From Sphaerisporangium siamense (GTDB lineage Bacteria; Actinomycetota; Actinomycetes; Streptosporangiales; Streptosporangiaceae), in NCBI RefSeq assembly GCF_014205275.1, contig NZ_JACHND010000001.1, forward strand, positions 806,001-870,000: DNA of 64,000 bases, given 5' to 3'. The translations under genes and the position numbers were made by a program. Positions 8,857 through 18,060 of the stretch are shown here, piece after piece (the first letter of the stretch is position 1; each line of letters starts with the position of its first letter). Below the pieces are notes generated by a model. It searched no databases, was not told the DNA's origin, and saw only the letters and a list, made by a program, of their open reading frames with translations.

Positions 8857-10518
8857 TCACCGCGCAAGCGTTCGATAGAGGTCCCGGTAGGTCTCCGCCA
8901 CCCGGCCCCACGTACGCTTCGCGGCCACCTCGGCCCGGCCCGCCTCGCCCATCTCGGCCCGCCGCGCGGGGTCCTCCCGCAGCCCGGCCAGAGCCTTGGC
9001 GAGCTGCGCCGGATCACCCGGCGGCACGAGCAGTCCCGCGCCGTCCGAGCCGACCAGTTCGGCCAGCGCGGGCAGGTCGCTGAGCACGACCGGCTTGCCG
9101 AGCGCCATGGCCTCCACCGGCTTCAGCGGGGTGACCAGCCGGGTCACGCGCAGGTCGTCGCGCGGGCAGACGAAGATGTCGATGGCCGCCTGCGCCTGGA
9201 GCGCCTCCTCGGGGCCGACCCTGCCGGGCAGCACGGCCAGGTCGCCGAGACGCAGCTTCTCCGCCTGCGCCAGCAGCGCGGGCCGCTCGGCGCCGTCGCC
9301 CACGATCAGGACCCGCAGGGGCGTGCCCCCGTCGCGCAGCAGCGCGGCGGCCGAGAGCAGCGTCGCGAACCCCTCGTAGCCGACGATGCTGGACACCGAC
9401 CCGACGACGATCTCACCCGGCGCGATGCCGTACGCGGCGCGGAAGGCGGCGCCGTCGTAGTCGGCGGTCAGCAGCGTGTCGTCCACGGCGTTCGGGGCGA
9501 GGAAGATGCGCTCCCTCGGCACGCCGCGCTCGACGATCTCGGCGGCCATGGTCTCGGCCAGCGTCACCACCGCGTCCGCCGAGCGCATGATGTGCGCCTC
9601 GCGCTCGCGCTGCAGCAGGTGCCGCTCGCTGCCGACCCTGGCGGCGTCGCGCGAGGCCCAGGTCTCCTCCAGGAACCCGCGCACCTCGTAGACCACCGGC
9701 GTGCCCGTGCGCTCGCGCGCGGCCAGCGCCACCGAGCCGTTGCGGTGGTCGGTCGCGGCGTGCAGCACCTGGGGCCGCAGCGTCCTGACCAGCTCGGTCA
9801 CCTCGCCGGCGCCGCGGATCATGCGGCCGCGGCTCTCGAAGGGGACCTCGCCACTCGGCAGCAGGCGGTGGTAGGGGACGCCGTCGATCTCCTCGTACGA
9901 CTCGGCGTCGGCGTGCCCCTGCAGCATGGGCCAGCCCCAGCTCGTCACCACGTGCGGGTCGAGGCCCGCGGCGCGCTGGGCGGTGACGATGCGGTGGGTG
10001 CGGACGGTGTACCCGGCCTGGGTGTAGGGCAGCGCGTTGGTGACGCAGTGCAGCACGCGGCCCTCGACGCGCTCGCCCACGATCGCCTTGGACTTGGGCG
10101 GGATCGGGTTCGGGCCGATCGCGGCCTTCTCACCCTCGTAGTAGGCGATGCGGCGGCGGATGAACGGCCAGCGGGCGTGCGGGCGCAGGACCTCGACGGC
10201 CTTGGTCATGCGGCCCTTCTCGAACTCCTCCTTGGCCGCCTCCAGCGGGCCGTCCGCCATGCGGCGCGCGATCTTGCGGGCCGTGACCTTGACGACGCGG
10301 GCCACCGGCCAGGCGACCCGGCCGACGGCGGGGCGCAGACGCGGCGGCATGGCGTCGGCCGCGGCCTGGGCCACGCGCATGGGGTCGGACTTGACCCTGG
10401 TGACCAGGACGCGGGAGACGATGACCGGATTGCGGACGAAGCCCTTGAGGAAGCCGCGCAGGCCGGCGCGAGCCGACTTGGGGGATACCTTCTCGGGCCG
10501 GCTGGCCTCGGAAACCAC
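8857..10518 (-). CDS. GT4 glycosyltransferase with basic N-terminal extension
   Basis: A 553-residue protein. Residues 1-150 are a basic alpha-helical extension rich in Arg/Lys/Ala. A GT-B glycosyltransferase follows: EGRVLHCVTNALPYTQAGYT opens the acceptor domain, LAPNAVDDTLL joins the halves, and RLVTPLKPVEAMALGKPVV carries the donor-binding glutamate. The motif VTNALPYTQAGYTVRT is usual for transferases of actinobacterial capsule or exopolysaccharide loci. It starts the leftward unit, back-to-back with the 2-epimerase; only 75 bases separate the two starts, so the promoters must face each other. GTG 10518 is the first start, with a poor ribosome site. Confidence 0.8.
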   Translation of the reverse strand: MVSEASRPEKVSPKSARAGLRGFLKGFVRNPVIVSRVLVTRVKSDPMRVAQAAADAMPPRLRPAVGRVAWPVARVVKVTARKIARRMADGPLEAAKEEFEKGRMTKAVEVLRPHARWPFIRRRIAYYEGEKAAIGPNPIPPKSKAIVGERVEGRVLHCVTNALPYTQAGYTVRTHRIVTAQRAAGLDPHVVTSWGWPMLQGHADAESYEEIDGVPYHRLLPSGEVPFESRGRMIRGAGEVTELVRTLRPQVLHAATDHRNGSVALAARERTGTPVVYEVRGFLEETWASRDAARVGSERHLLQREREAHIMRSADAVVTLAETMAAEIVERGVPRERIFLAPNAVDDTLLTADYDGAAFRAAYGIAPGEIVVGSVSSIVGYEGFATLLSAAALLRDGGTPLRVLIVGDGAERPALLAQAEKLRLGDLAVLPGRVGPEEALQAQAAIDIFVCPRDDLRVTRLVTPLKPVEAMALGKPVVLSDLPALAELVGSDGAGLLVPPGDPAQLAKALAGLREDPARRAEMGEAGRAEVAAKRTWGRVAETYRDLYRTLAR

Positions 10519-10593
10519 GCGGCGACCGTACCATAGGCAACGCTTGGCCCACCTGGGCGTAGTTGACCTGTATCCGGCTGAAAGGCGAGGTCA

Positions 10594-11730
10594 ATGAGGG
10601 AAAATCCCCTCGTTTTGCATGTGCTGGGCGCTCGTCCCAACTTCGTCAAAGCGGCGCCCGTCGTGCGCGGCCTCACCGACCTCGGGATCCGGCAGGGCAT
10701 CGTCCACACCGGTCAGCACTACGACGCCCTGATGTCGGACGTGTTCTTCGCCGACCTCGGCCTGCCCGAGCCGATCGCGAACCTCGGCGTCGGCTCCGGC
10801 AGCCACGCGCGCCAGACGGCCGCCCTGCTCGTCGGCCTGGAGGAGGTCGTGCTGGAGCACTCCCCCGACCTGGTCGTGGTGTACGGGGACGTCAACTCCA
10901 CGCTGGCGGCGATCCTGGTCTGCGCCAAGCTGCACGTGCCCACGGCGCACGTCGAGGCGGGGCTGCGGTCCTTCGACCGCGAGATGCCCGAGGAGGTCAA
11001 CAGGGTCGTCACCGACGCGCTCGCCGACATCCTGCTGGTGACAAGCCCGGACGGGCTCTCCCACCTCGCCCACGAGGGCGTCGCGCCGGGCAGGGCGCAC
11101 CTGGTGGGCAACCCCATGATCGACAGCCTCTTCTCGGCGCTGCCGCTGCTGGACCCGGCGCCGGTGAAGGCGCGCCTCGGCCTGCCCGAGCGGTACGCCG
11201 TCGCCACCCTGCACCGCCCGGCCAACGTGGACGACCCGGAGGCGGCCCGCGAGCTGGTCGAGGCCGTCCTCGCGGTGGGCGAGCAGGTGCCGATCGTGGT
11301 GCCCCTGCACCCGCGCGGGCGCACCCGCCTGGCCCAGGCGGGCCTGGTGACCGGCGACAACCTCACGATCATCGACCCGCTCGGGTACGTCGAGTTCCTC
11401 TCGCTGGTGCGCGGCGCGGCGCTGGTCGTCACCGACTCCGGCGGCGTGCAGGAGGAGACGACCATGCTGGGCGTCCCCTGCCTGACCGTCCGCGCGAACA
11501 CCGAGCGGCCCATCACGATCACGCACGGCACCAACCGCCTGGTCACCCCGGCCACGCTGCCCGCGGCGGCGTCCAAGGCCCTCGCCGACGGCGCGGCGAC
11601 CCCGAGCGGCGACCTGCCGCCGCTGTGGGACGGCAAGGCGGGGCCGCGCATCGCCCGCGTGATCGAGGCGTGGCTGCGCGGCGACAACCTCTCGCCCGCC
11701 TCCCAGGGCGTCCCTCCCACCGCGTCCTGA
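10594..11730 (+). CDS. wecB: UDP-N-acetylglucosamine 2-epimerase (non-hydrolysing)
   Basis: The 378-residue protein interconverts UDP-GlcNAc and UDP-ManNAc in the cytoplasm. It has the N-terminal GARPNFVKAAPVVRGL, the active-site segment HVEAGLRSFDREMPEEVNR, HRPANVDD, and the nucleotide-binding TDSGGVQEETTMLGVP. All are family hallmarks and the length is usual. Ribosome site GGCGAGG lies four bases before ATG 10594. With the divergent dehydrogenase it would supply UDP-ManNAcA for the locus. Confidence 0.92.
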   Translation: MRENPLVLHVLGARPNFVKAAPVVRGLTDLGIRQGIVHTGQHYDALMSDVFFADLGLPEPIANLGVGSGSHARQTAALLVGLEEVVLEHSPDLVVVYGDVNSTLAAILVCAKLHVPTAHVEAGLRSFDREMPEEVNRVVTDALADILLVTSPDGLSHLAHEGVAPGRAHLVGNPMIDSLFSALPLLDPAPVKARLGLPERYAVATLHRPANVDDPEAARELVEAVLAVGEQVPIVVPLHPRGRTRLAQAGLVTGDNLTIIDPLGYVEFLSLVRGAALVVTDSGGVQEETTMLGVPCLTVRANTERPITITHGTNRLVTPATLPAAASKALADGAATPSGDLPPLWDGKAGPRIARVIEAWLRGDNLSPASQGVPPTAS

Positions 11731-11862
11731 TCGGGGCATTCGACCGGAGACAACCATTTCCCCGCGGCGAACGTCGTACGATCGGACATTCCCGGGCACT
11801 TGCCAACGGACCGCGAGGCCCGGGAATGACGCGGAGTTCGGACCGAGGGGGCAAGTCAGGCC

Positions 11863-13941
11863 ATGGCCGAGAGTGACCAGGTGAACCCGGACGAGCCGCG
11901 TTTCCACCGCCTCGGGGCGGCCAACTGGCTGCCGGAGGAGCGCAAGGTCGTCGAACGGTACGAGGAGCGCATCCGCGACCTGGAGCGCAGGCTCGCCACG
12001 GCGGAGGCGCGGGCCGAGTACGCCCAGTGGCAGCTCTCGGCGACCAAGGCGCAGCGCCCGTACCGCGTGAGCACGGCCCTGGCCGGCGCCAAGCGCCCCG
12101 CCAAGCTCGTCAAGCTCCCCCGCGACCTCTCCAAAGCGCTGAAGCCCAAGAAGGCGCCCAAGCCCCCGGCGACCGTCACCGCGAGCGCCGCGGCCATCGA
12201 CGCCGCGCTCGCGCACGCCCCCGAGGTCAAGATCCCGAACCTGGCCTGGCCGGACGGCCCGGTGACCCGGCCGGACCTGAAGGTGGCCGTCATCCTGGAC
12301 GACTTCTCCCGGATGGCGTTCAAGTACGAGTGGGACCAGATCGAGTTCGGTCTCAAGGACTGGCCGGAAATCTTCGCGGCCAAGCGCCCGGACATCCTGT
12401 TCTGCGAGTCGGCCTGGCACGGCAACCAGGGCCGCTGGCGCTACCAGATGACCGGGACCAACGCCCCCAAGCAGGAGCTTCGCGACCTCGTCGCCTGGTG
12501 CAAGGAGCAGGGCATCCCCACGGTCTTCTGGAACAAGGAGGACCCGCCCAACTTCGACTTCTTCATCGACACGGCCAAGCTGTTCGACCTCGTCTACACG
12601 TGCGACGGCGACATGCTGGCGAAGTATCGCGAAATATTGGGACACGACCGGGTGGACGTGCTGCAGTTCGCGGCGCAGCCGCGCGTGCACAACCCCGTCC
12701 AGACCAAGCAGGGCCGTCCCTACGACGTGGTGTTCGCCGGCATGTACTTCCGCGACAAGCACCCCGAGCGGCGCGAGCAGATGGAGACCGTGATCGCCCC
12801 GACGCGGGAGCTCGGCCTGCACATCTTCGCCCGCAACGAGAAGGCCGGCGACAAGTACGCCTGGCCCGACGAGTACCGCCCGCACATCGTCGGCGAGCTG
12901 CCGTACGAGCAGATGCTGGCCGCGTACAAGATGTACAAGGTCTTCCTGAACGTCAACTCCGTCATCGACTCGCCCACCATGTGCGCCCGGCGGGTGTTCG
13001 AGCTGTCCGCCTGCTCCACCACCGTGCTGTCGGGCTGGTCGCGCGCCATCGAGGAGACCTTCGGGCCGCTGATCCCCATCGCGCACACCCAGGAAGAGGC
13101 CTACAACCAGGCCCTCTACCTCATCAACAGCCCCGAGCTGCGGGCGCGGCAGAGCCACCTCGCCATGCGCGAGGTCTTCGACAAGCACCTCTTCTCCCAC
13201 CGCGTCGACCAGATCCTCGGCGCGCTCGGCCGTCCGGTGCCGGCCCGGTCCCGGAGCGTCTCGGTCGTGCTGCCCACCAACCGCGCGGGCCAGCTCGAAC
13301 ACGCCATCGCGCAGGTCGCCCGCCAGCGGCACCGCGACCTGGAGCTGATCCTCGTCCTGCACGGCCTGGACATCGACCCCGCCGTGGTCCGCGACAAGGC
13401 GCTGGCCGCCGGGGTGCCCGCCGTCAAGGTGCTCACCGCCGCGTCCTCGCTCACGCTCGGCGAGGTGCTGAACGTCGGCATCGCCCAGGCCGAGGGCGAC
13501 TACATCGCCAAGATGGACGACGACAACCTCTACGGCGCCCACTACCTGTCGGACCTGCTGCGCGCGTTCGACTACGCCGACGCCGAAATGGTGGGCAAGG
13601 GCGCCCACTACACCTATTTCCCCGCGACCAACACGACAGTGATGCGCCTGCCCGGCCTGGAGCACCGCTACGCCCACCTCGTGCAGGGCGCGACGATCCT
13701 CGCCACGGCGGCCCTGCTGCGGACCTACGCCTTCGAAGCGGTCAACGCGGGCGAGGACACGCGGCTGGTGCGGCGCCTGAAGGAGGACGGCGTCCGCATC
13801 TACTCGGCGGACCGCTTCAACTTCGTCTACATGCGCGGCGCCGACGCCTCGGCCCACACCTGGAAGGCGCAGGACTACAAGCTCACCAGAAACGCCCAGT
13901 TCTCCTTCGTCGGCCACCCCGATGCGCACGTGATGATCTAG
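11863..13941 (+). CDS. Three-part glycosyltransferase: coiled coil, CgeB-like, GT2
   Basis: A 692-residue protein. Residues about 20-55 are a coiled coil (YEERIRDLERRLATAEARAE). Residues about 130-440 resemble CgeB/DUF3880-type GT-B transferases (VFWNKEDPPNFDFFID, VVFAGMYFRDKHPERR). The end, from about 465, is a GT2-like GT-A domain with SVVLPTNRAGQLEHAI and the metal-binding acidic run KMDDDNLYG. Two transferase folds in one chain suggest that it adds two sugars or makes a repeating disaccharide (inference). It lies 132 bases after the epimerase in the same direction. The ATG 11863 has an upstream G-rich stretch as ribosome site. Confidence 0.78.
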   Translation: MAESDQVNPDEPRFHRLGAANWLPEERKVVERYEERIRDLERRLATAEARAEYAQWQLSATKAQRPYRVSTALAGAKRPAKLVKLPRDLSKALKPKKAPKPPATVTASAAAIDAALAHAPEVKIPNLAWPDGPVTRPDLKVAVILDDFSRMAFKYEWDQIEFGLKDWPEIFAAKRPDILFCESAWHGNQGRWRYQMTGTNAPKQELRDLVAWCKEQGIPTVFWNKEDPPNFDFFIDTAKLFDLVYTCDGDMLAKYREILGHDRVDVLQFAAQPRVHNPVQTKQGRPYDVVFAGMYFRDKHPERREQMETVIAPTRELGLHIFARNEKAGDKYAWPDEYRPHIVGELPYEQMLAAYKMYKVFLNVNSVIDSPTMCARRVFELSACSTTVLSGWSRAIEETFGPLIPIAHTQEEAYNQALYLINSPELRARQSHLAMREVFDKHLFSHRVDQILGALGRPVPARSRSVSVVLPTNRAGQLEHAIAQVARQRHRDLELILVLHGLDIDPAVVRDKALAAGVPAVKVLTAASSLTLGEVLNVGIAQAEGDYIAKMDDDNLYGAHYLSDLLRAFDYADAEMVGKGAHYTYFPATNTTVMRLPGLEHRYAHLVQGATILATAALLRTYAFEAVNAGEDTRLVRRLKEDGVRIYSADRFNFVYMRGADASAHTWKAQDYKLTRNAQFSFVGHPDAHVMI

Positions 13942-14038
13942 GGCGGTCCCGCACCGGCCACGTCGACCATTGATGTCTCTTTGCCGGAACTTGACGTTCG
14001 TCAGATGATCCGGTTGATTTGCCTCAGTCCTGCGATCG

Positions 14039-14114
14039 ATACCTCGGCAAAGGAGGTATGGGGGGTCTGACGCGGGATCAGTCCTGTTCTCATCTGCGCG
14101 GCCCATCGCCGCGC
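14039..14114 (+). promoter_or_regulatory. Two hairpins upstream of the chitinase
   Basis: ATACCTC (14039-14045) and GAGGTAT (14053-14059) form a perfect 7-bp inverted repeat with a 7-base loop. GCGCGG (14096-14101) and CCGCGC (14109-14114) form a second hairpin ending just before the ribosome site. TCAGTCCTG is also repeated at 14024 and 14078. No DasR-type site was seen. These may be operator or mRNA structures controlling chitinase expression. Confidence 0.4.
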
Positions 14115-14130
14115 ATGAAGGAGTGATCAA

Positions 14131-15240
14131 GTGTCGAGACTGCGCATCGTGGCGACTGTCGTCGCCCTGGCGGTGGCGGGGGTGCTGGCAGTGATCCTGC
14201 CGACGTCCCCGGCGTCCGCGGCGGCGTGTGCCACACCCTGGTCGTCCTCGCAGGTGTACACCGGCGGGATGATCGCGTCCTACAACAGCCACAACTGGCA
14301 GGCCAAGTGGTGGACGCAGAACGAGACGCCCGGCAACGCGGCCGTATGGGCCGACCAGGGCACCTGCACGGGCGGTGGCAACCCCACCCCGACGCCTTCG
14401 CCGACCGGTCCTACCGATTCGTGCCTGTTCCCGAACTGGGTCGCGGGCCGCAGCTACGTCACCGGCGACATCGTCAGGTACACCAACGGCCGGAACTACC
14501 GGGCCACGCACGACAACCCGGGCTACGACCCGACGATCAGCACCTGGTACTGGGCGCCCTACACCTGCACGGGTCCCACCCCGACGGCTACGCCGACGCC
14601 GACCCCGACCGGGCCCGCCGGAGCGTTCGTGGTCACCGAGGCCCAGTTCAACCAGATGTTCCCGAGCCGGAACTCGTTCTACACCTACAACGGGCTCGTG
14701 GCGGCGCTGCGCGCCTACCCCGCCTTCGCCAACACGGGAAGTGACACGGTCAAGAAGCAGGAGGCGGCCGCCTTCCTGGCCAACGTCAACCACGAGACCG
14801 GCGGGCTGGTCTACATCGTCGAGCAGAACACGGCGAACTACCCGCACTACTGCGACGCCACCCAGCCGTACGGGTGCCCGGCCGGTCAGGCCGCGTACTA
14901 CGGCCGCGGCCCGATCCAGCTGAGCTGGAACTTCAACTACAAGGCCGCGGGCGACGCGCTCGGCATCGACCTGCTCCGCAACCCCAACCTGGTGCAGACC
15001 GACGCCTCCATCGCCTGGCAGACCGGCATCTGGTACTGGATGACGCAGAACGGCCCCGGCACCATGACCGCGCACAACGCGATGGTCAACGGCGCGGGCT
15101 TCGGCGAGACGATCCGCAGCATCAACGGCGCCCTGGAGTGCAACGGCGGGAACCCCGCCCAGGTCCAGAGCCGGATCAACGCCTACACCCGCTTCGCGGG
15201 CATCCTCGGCGTCACCCCCGGCAACAACCTGAGCTGCTGA
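14131..15240 (+). CDS. Secreted GH19 chitinase with two chitin-binding modules
   Basis: A 369-residue exported enzyme that cuts chitin by inversion. A Sec signal peptide ends near PASAAA (about residue 31). Two CBM5/12-like modules follow (about 32-78 and 93-148, each with paired Cys and WxxxxxY motifs), joined by Pro/Thr linkers. The GH19 domain (about 168-369) carries both catalytic acids in NHETGGLVYIVEQN, nine residues apart as in Streptomyces GH19 enzymes. GYGPIQLSWN-like segment GRGPIQLSWNFNY is present. Start GTG 14131 follows AAGGAG at good spacing. The gene stands alone and ends in a strong terminator. Confidence 0.93.
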   Translation: MSRLRIVATVVALAVAGVLAVILPTSPASAAACATPWSSSQVYTGGMIASYNSHNWQAKWWTQNETPGNAAVWADQGTCTGGGNPTPTPSPTGPTDSCLFPNWVAGRSYVTGDIVRYTNGRNYRATHDNPGYDPTISTWYWAPYTCTGPTPTATPTPTPTGPAGAFVVTEAQFNQMFPSRNSFYTYNGLVAALRAYPAFANTGSDTVKKQEAAAFLANVNHETGGLVYIVEQNTANYPHYCDATQPYGCPAGQAAYYGRGPIQLSWNFNYKAAGDALGIDLLRNPNLVQTDASIAWQTGIWYWMTQNGPGTMTAHNAMVNGAGFGETIRSINGALECNGGNPAQVQSRINAYTRFAGILGVTPGNNLSC

Positions 15241-15287
15241 ACCGTCCGGCACGACGGCCCCTGACGGACGCCGGCGCGCCATGACGT

Positions 15288-15316
15288 GAAGGGCACGGCC
15301 CCCGGCCGTGCCCTTC
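15288..15316 (+). terminator. Terminator of the chitinase gene
   Basis: GAAGGGCACGGCC (15288-15300) and its exact complement GGCCGTGCCCTTC (15304-15316) form a 13-bp perfect stem with a 3-base loop, followed by a modest T-rich stretch. It lies 47 bases after the chitinase stop. Confidence 0.85.
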
Positions 15317-15340
15317 GTCGTTTCCCGGCCCCGTGCCGGT

Positions 15341-15357
15341 TATCGCATCATGCGATA
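15341..15357. promoter_or_regulatory. Operator-like palindrome upstream of DHA2 exporter
   Basis: TATCGCATCATGCGATA is a perfect inverted repeat with 7-base arms and a 3-base centre, about 120 bases before the MFS start. Size and symmetry suit a TetR- or MarR-family repressor. No regulator gene is adjacent, so the controlling protein would be encoded elsewhere. Confidence 0.55.
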
Positions 15358-15476
15358 GTCGGACAGATGGGAATGTAAGTGGCGGAACGGCGGTTCGCTG
15401 TAACCGGTGGGGTCTGCGCAGCGCCGGGACGTGCCCGCCCTGATGACGACGCCGAGCGGGTTGGGGGATTCAGACC

Positions 15477-16997
15477 GTGACGACCACCACGACATCCCGG
15501 AGCGTCGGCCTCAGATCCGAGCGCGGGCCCGTGCTCGCCGCGATCATGCTGTGCACCGGGCTCGTCGCGATCGACAGCACGATCATCGCCACGGCGGTGC
15601 CGTCCGTGGTCAGCGACCTCGGCGGGTTCTCCCAGTTCCCGTGGCTGTTCTCGATCTACCTGCTCACCCAGGCCGTCACCGTGCCGCTGTACGGCAAGCT
15701 CGCCGACACCTTCGGGCGCAAGCCGGTGATGTTCTTCGGCATCGCGGCCTTCCTGGTCGGGTCGGCGCTGTGCGGGTTCGCCTGGAGCATGCCCGCGCTC
15801 ATCGCGTTCCGCGCCCTCCAGGGCATCGGCGCGGGCGCCATCCAGCCGATGAGCGTCACCATGGTCGGCGACCTGTACTCGCTGGAGGAGCGCGCCCGCG
15901 TGCAGGGCTACGTGGCCAGCGTCTGGGGCATCTCCGCGGTGGTCGGCCCCACGCTCGGCGGCGTGTTCTCCGAGTACGTGAACTGGCGCTGGATCTTCTT
16001 CATCAACCTGCCGCTCGGCGCCGTCGCCGTCTGGGCGCTCGCCACCCGCTTCAAGGAGCGCGTCGAGCGCAGCAGCCACCGCGTCGACTACCTCGGCGCC
16101 ACGCTGCTCACCGCCGGGTCGTCCCTGCTGATCCTGGGCCTACTGGAAGGCGGCGTCGCCTGGGGCTGGGCCTCGGCCCCGAGCCTCGTCATCTTCGCGG
16201 CGGGGATCCTCTTCATCGTCGTGTTCCCGCTGGTCGAACGCCGGGCCGCGGAGCCGATCCTGCCGCTGTGGGTGTTCCGCCGGCGCACGCTGGTCGGCGG
16301 CAACCTCGTCGGCCTGTGCATCGGCGCCCTGATGATCGGCCTCAGCTCGTACGTGCCGACCTTCGCCCAGGGCGTCCTCGGCACCGGCGCGCTGGTCGCC
16401 GGGTTCGTGCTGGCCGCGCTGAGCGTCGGCTGGCCCCTGGCCGCGACGTTCTCCGGACGCCTCTACATGCGCATCGGCTTCCGCGACACCGCGTTCATCG
16501 GCGGCGGGCTCGCCCTCGCGGGCGCGGTCCTGTGCGCCCTGCTCGGCCCGCGGGCGCCGCTGTGGCAGGTCGCGGCGGCCTGCTTCATCGTCGGCGCCGG
16601 CCTCGGCCTGCTCTCCAGCCCGGCCATCGTCGCCGTCCAGTCGTCGGTCGGATGGGAGCGCCGCGGCGTCGTCACCGCGACCAACATGTTCTGCCGCTCC
16701 ATCGGCAGCTCGGTCGGCGCGGCCGTCCTCGGCGCGATCTCCAACGCCACCCTGAACGACCGCTTCGCCCACCCGCCCGCCGCCCTCGCGGGCGAGATGC
16801 CGAAGAGCCTGGACGCGACGGCCCTCGTGCTCGGCAGCCAGGGCTCGGGCACGAGCCCCGGCGCCGCGGCCTACGTGCGCCAGGCCCTGTACGACGCCTC
16901 CCACCACGTCTTCCTCGCCGTGGTCGTGGTCGCCGTCCTCGCCGTCGGCGCCCTGCTCCTCCTCCCCCGCCGCCCCGACCAACTCAGCTTCGACTGA
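15477..16997 (+). CDS. DHA2-family MFS efflux transporter
   Basis: A 506-residue membrane protein with about 14 hydrophobic segments, the size and layout of DHA2 drug/proton antiporters (EmrB/QacA type). TM1 carries LVAIDSTIIATAVPSVV, the DHA2 motif with the acidic residue for proton coupling. Motif A-like GKLADTFGRKPVM and motif C-like VVGPTLGGVFSEYVNWRW follow. GTG 15477 has GGGGGA as ribosome site. The upstream palindrome suggests repression relieved by a toxic ligand; the drug is unknown. Confidence 0.88.
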   Translation: MTTTTTSRSVGLRSERGPVLAAIMLCTGLVAIDSTIIATAVPSVVSDLGGFSQFPWLFSIYLLTQAVTVPLYGKLADTFGRKPVMFFGIAAFLVGSALCGFAWSMPALIAFRALQGIGAGAIQPMSVTMVGDLYSLEERARVQGYVASVWGISAVVGPTLGGVFSEYVNWRWIFFINLPLGAVAVWALATRFKERVERSSHRVDYLGATLLTAGSSLLILGLLEGGVAWGWASAPSLVIFAAGILFIVVFPLVERRAAEPILPLWVFRRRTLVGGNLVGLCIGALMIGLSSYVPTFAQGVLGTGALVAGFVLAALSVGWPLAATFSGRLYMRIGFRDTAFIGGGLALAGAVLCALLGPRAPLWQVAAACFIVGAGLGLLSSPAIVAVQSSVGWERRGVVTATNMFCRSIGSSVGAAVLGAISNATLNDRFAHPPAALAGEMPKSLDATALVLGSQGSGTSPGAAAYVRQALYDASHHVFLAVVVVAVLAVGALLLLPRRPDQLSFD

Positions 16998-17113
16998 GCC
17001 TCCCCGCGACCGTCAGCCGTCCCAGCCCCCAGGCGGGCCGACCCTCGGCCAAAACCGTCCACAGACTTCCCCGGCGCCCGCACCTGCGGCCGGGAACGGG
17101 GAACGGTCATCGC

Positions 17114-18049
17114 ATGGAGCTGTTTCCGGTGATGCCGTTGGAGGAGTGGCGGGCCACCAAGGAGACCCTGCATCGGTTCGCGCAGGTCGTGGGCAAGGTG
17201 CGGCTGGCGGCGGGGGTGCGGCGCAACCACTGGTGGAACGCGCCCTTCCATGTGACGGGGCGAGGGCTGACCACGCGGCCCATGGGACAGGTGGACGGGA
17301 ACCCGATCTTCACCATCGACTTCGACTTCGTGGGCCACCAGCTGCGGGTGGCGGCCGTGGACGGCCGGGAGGTCTCGTTCCCGCTGTACGGGAAGTCGGT
17401 GGCGGCGTTCTACGCCGAGACCATGCGGACGCTTGAAGAGCTGGGCGTGCACGTCGAGATCGAGATCCCCCATCCGTTCGACCTGCCGGACGGGGAGCGG
17501 CCGTTCGCCGAGGACGTCGAGCACGCGACCTACGACCCGGTCATGGCGACCCGGTACTGGCAGGTGCTGAGCCAGGTGAACCTGGTGCTGGAGGAGTTCG
17601 CCGCGGACTTCTCCGGCAAGATCAGCCCGGTCCACCACTTCTGGCACACCTTCGACATCGCCTGCACGCGGTTCTCCGAACGGGAGATCGACCAGGGGCC
17701 CGAGACCGACCCGGTGACCCGCGAGGCGTACTCGCGGGAGGTCATCAGCACGGGATTCTGGTTCGGCGACGACTCCTTCCCCGAGCCCGCGTTCTACTCC
17801 TACACGGCCCCCGAGCCGGAGGGGCTGGCGGAGGAGCCGCTGCGCCCGGACGCGGCGCGGTGGGTGGAGCGGCGCGGCAGCCACCTCGCCGTCCTGCGCT
17901 ACGCCGACGCCCGCGCCGCGCCGTACCCGCGCGTGGCCGTGCTGGAGTTCTACGAGAGCGCCTACCGGGCCGGGGCGCGGCGAGCCGGGTGGGACGCCGG
18001 CCGGCTGGCCTGCCCCGGCGGCGTCACCGACCCGGTGCTGAGCGCCTGA
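17114..18049 (+). CDS. DUF5996 family protein
   Basis: A 311-residue soluble protein matching DUF5996 by content: an N-terminal EEWRATKETLHRFAQVVGKV, then TGRGLTTRPM, DFDFVGHQL and the His-rich HHFWHTFDIACTRFS. The domain has no assigned biochemical role. The ATG at 17114 gives the conserved N-terminus; the reading frame continues upstream but only as a shadow of the MFS gene. It ends at a bidirectional terminator shared with the convergent exported protein. Confidence 0.7.
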   Translation: MELFPVMPLEEWRATKETLHRFAQVVGKVRLAAGVRRNHWWNAPFHVTGRGLTTRPMGQVDGNPIFTIDFDFVGHQLRVAAVDGREVSFPLYGKSVAAFYAETMRTLEELGVHVEIEIPHPFDLPDGERPFAEDVEHATYDPVMATRYWQVLSQVNLVLEEFAADFSGKISPVHHFWHTFDIACTRFSEREIDQGPETDPVTREAYSREVISTGFWFGDDSFPEPAFYSYTAPEPEGLAEEPLRPDAARWVERRGSHLAVLRYADARAAPYPRVAVLEFYESAYRAGARRAGWDAGRLACPGGVTDPVLSA

Positions 18050-18060
18050 CGCACGGCCGC

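Noticed and set aside
13942-14130. c-di-AMP (ydaO-type) riboswitch before the chitinase
   Set aside because: Hairpins are present, but none of the conserved ydaO core elements could be recognised.
10591-15282. Open frame of about 1560 codons on the minus strand
   Set aside because: It is antisense to wecB, the glycosyltransferase and the chitinase, has a low-complexity Arg/Gly/Val composition and no domain; it results from high GC.
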